A stretch of 51,694 nucleotides of DNA, taken from Hydrogenophaga intermedia (GTDB lineage: Bacteria; Pseudomonadota; Gammaproteobacteria; Burkholderiales; Burkholderiaceae_C). Position 1 is the stretch's first letter, and every line of letters begins with the position of its first letter. The notes under the pieces are model-generated. The model searched no databases. It was not told the DNA's origin and was given only the letters and a program-made list of their open reading frames with translations. Positions 51,128 through 51,694 of the stretch are shown one piece after another. Both the position numbers and the translations under genes were made by a program. Where the stretch lies: contig NZ_CCAE010000036.1 in assembly GCF_000723405.1 (NCBI RefSeq), forward strand, positions 1 to 51,694, given 5' to 3'.

Positions 51128-51694
51128 CCCGCGACGAACTCGAGCACATCATCCGGGCTTGCGGCGACGTGACGGATCAGTACGAATTCATCATCGTCGG
51201 CAGCCAATCGATCCTGGGACCGATTCCTCACCCGGAGGCGGTCTTCACCATGTCGGCCGAAGCGGACATCTATCCTTTGAACGCCCCCGAACTCGCGGAG
51301 CGGATCGAGGGTGCGCTGGGCGAAGGCTCGTGGTTCCACGAGACGCATGGCTACTACGCGCAGGGTGTGGGTCCGGAGACCGCCGTCCTGCCCGCAGGCT
51401 GGTTGCATCGGGTGCACCGCGTGCAGAGCGCCGCCACCAACGACCGGGTGGGTTACTGCCTCGCCGTGGTCGATCTCTTCCTCGCCAAAGCCGTGGCCTT
51501 GCGCGAAAAGGACCGCGAGTTCTGCATGGCACTGCTGGTCCATGGCCATGTGAAGGCCGCAGAGGCCATCAATCTGGTGGACACCATGCCGCTGGATGAG
51601 CAGCAGCGGCGCCGATTGCTGGCGACCATTCGCCGTTGGGTGAAGATTTTGCGCGATGCAGGACACGCCCTGCCCGACCCGCCCGCCTCATCTC
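51124..51694 (+). CDS. DUF6036-like nucleotidyltransferase-type protein, 3' end outside window
   Basis: Open from the ATG at 51124 to the window end (190 codons, no stop). FIIVGSQSILGPIPHPEAVF, then MSAEADIYPLNAPELAERIE look like a nucleotidyltransferase head (G-S followed by an acidic D-x-Y strand). HETHGYYAQGVGPETAVLP and LAVVDLFLAKAVALREKDRE match a family I remember as DUF6036-like and often paired with a HTH protein. Such enzymes are related to the AbiEii/MenT toxins. The 4-bp overlap with the XRE gene suggests a toxin-antitoxin-type pair; toxicity is not shown. Confidence 0.7.
   Translation, partial: MTRDELEHIIRACGDVTDQYEFIIVGSQSILGPIPHPEAVFTMSAEADIYPLNAPELAERIEGALGEGSWFHETHGYYAQGVGPETAVLPAGWLHRVHRVQSAATNDRVGYCLAVVDLFLAKAVALREKDREFCMALLVHGHVKAAEAINLVDTMPLDEQQRRRLLATIRRWVKILRDAGHALPDPPASS

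Overview
The window is a very GC-rich chromosomal segment from a betaproteobacterium. The gene orders hpf-ptsN-hprK, fur/bamE-dapB and leuS-lptE-holA, the three-subunit pnt transhydrogenase, and a GC-rich intergenic repeat that I recall from Comamonadaceae genomes all point to Burkholderiales, family Comamonadaceae (Hydrogenophaga/Acidovorax-like). The genus is an inference. No rRNA, tRNA or CRISPR array was seen.

1-14,300: a pnt operon with panD inside it, an FkbM methyltransferase, fadD and mtnN. Then, on the minus strand, corA and a hybrid histidine kinase coupled to a patatin. An MFS exporter and the nitrogen-PTS/ribosome-hibernation set hpf, ptsN, hprK follow on the plus strand.

14,300-21,610: core envelope and housekeeping genes. 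fur diverges from bamE-dapB-exbB/tolQ-exbD/tolR; leuS-lptE-holA form the next unit.

21,630-29,010: an AraC-type regulator divergent from a complete branched-chain-amino-acid-type (HAAT) ABC importer and an aldehyde dehydrogenase. This looks like a regulated uptake and catabolic module, probably for an aromatic or related carboxylate or aldehyde (inference).

29,090-31,460: a small accessory island of lower GC. It holds a lipoprotein gene cut short by an internally deleted IS21-family element, a small secreted YHYH-type protein, a HigB/HigA-like toxin-antitoxin pair with a 22-bp palindrome over the toxin start codon, and a small protein with an H-NS-like tail.

31,500-50,290: a mosaic of small enzymes and regulators in convergent and divergent pairs. 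It includes a RibD-C/DHFR-like reductase, an acidic disordered protein, a flavin-dependent halogenase-like enzyme, a UbiE-like methyltransferase, a lysoplasmalogenase-like membrane protein, three LysR regulators, AraC and HxlR regulators, RidA, SDR, AKR, PhoX, a flavodoxin-tautomerase-NTF2 operon, GNAT, CreA, TspO, DUF2789 and OsmC. Several divergent intergenic regions carry clear palindromes or repeats that are good operator candidates.

50,390-51,694: an XRE-type regulator and a nucleotidyltransferase-like gene that runs off the window edge. They overlap by 4 bp and lie behind an AT-rich promoter with a perfect inverted repeat and apparently almost no leader. This looks like a toxin-antitoxin-type module and is the best candidate for a little-described system here.
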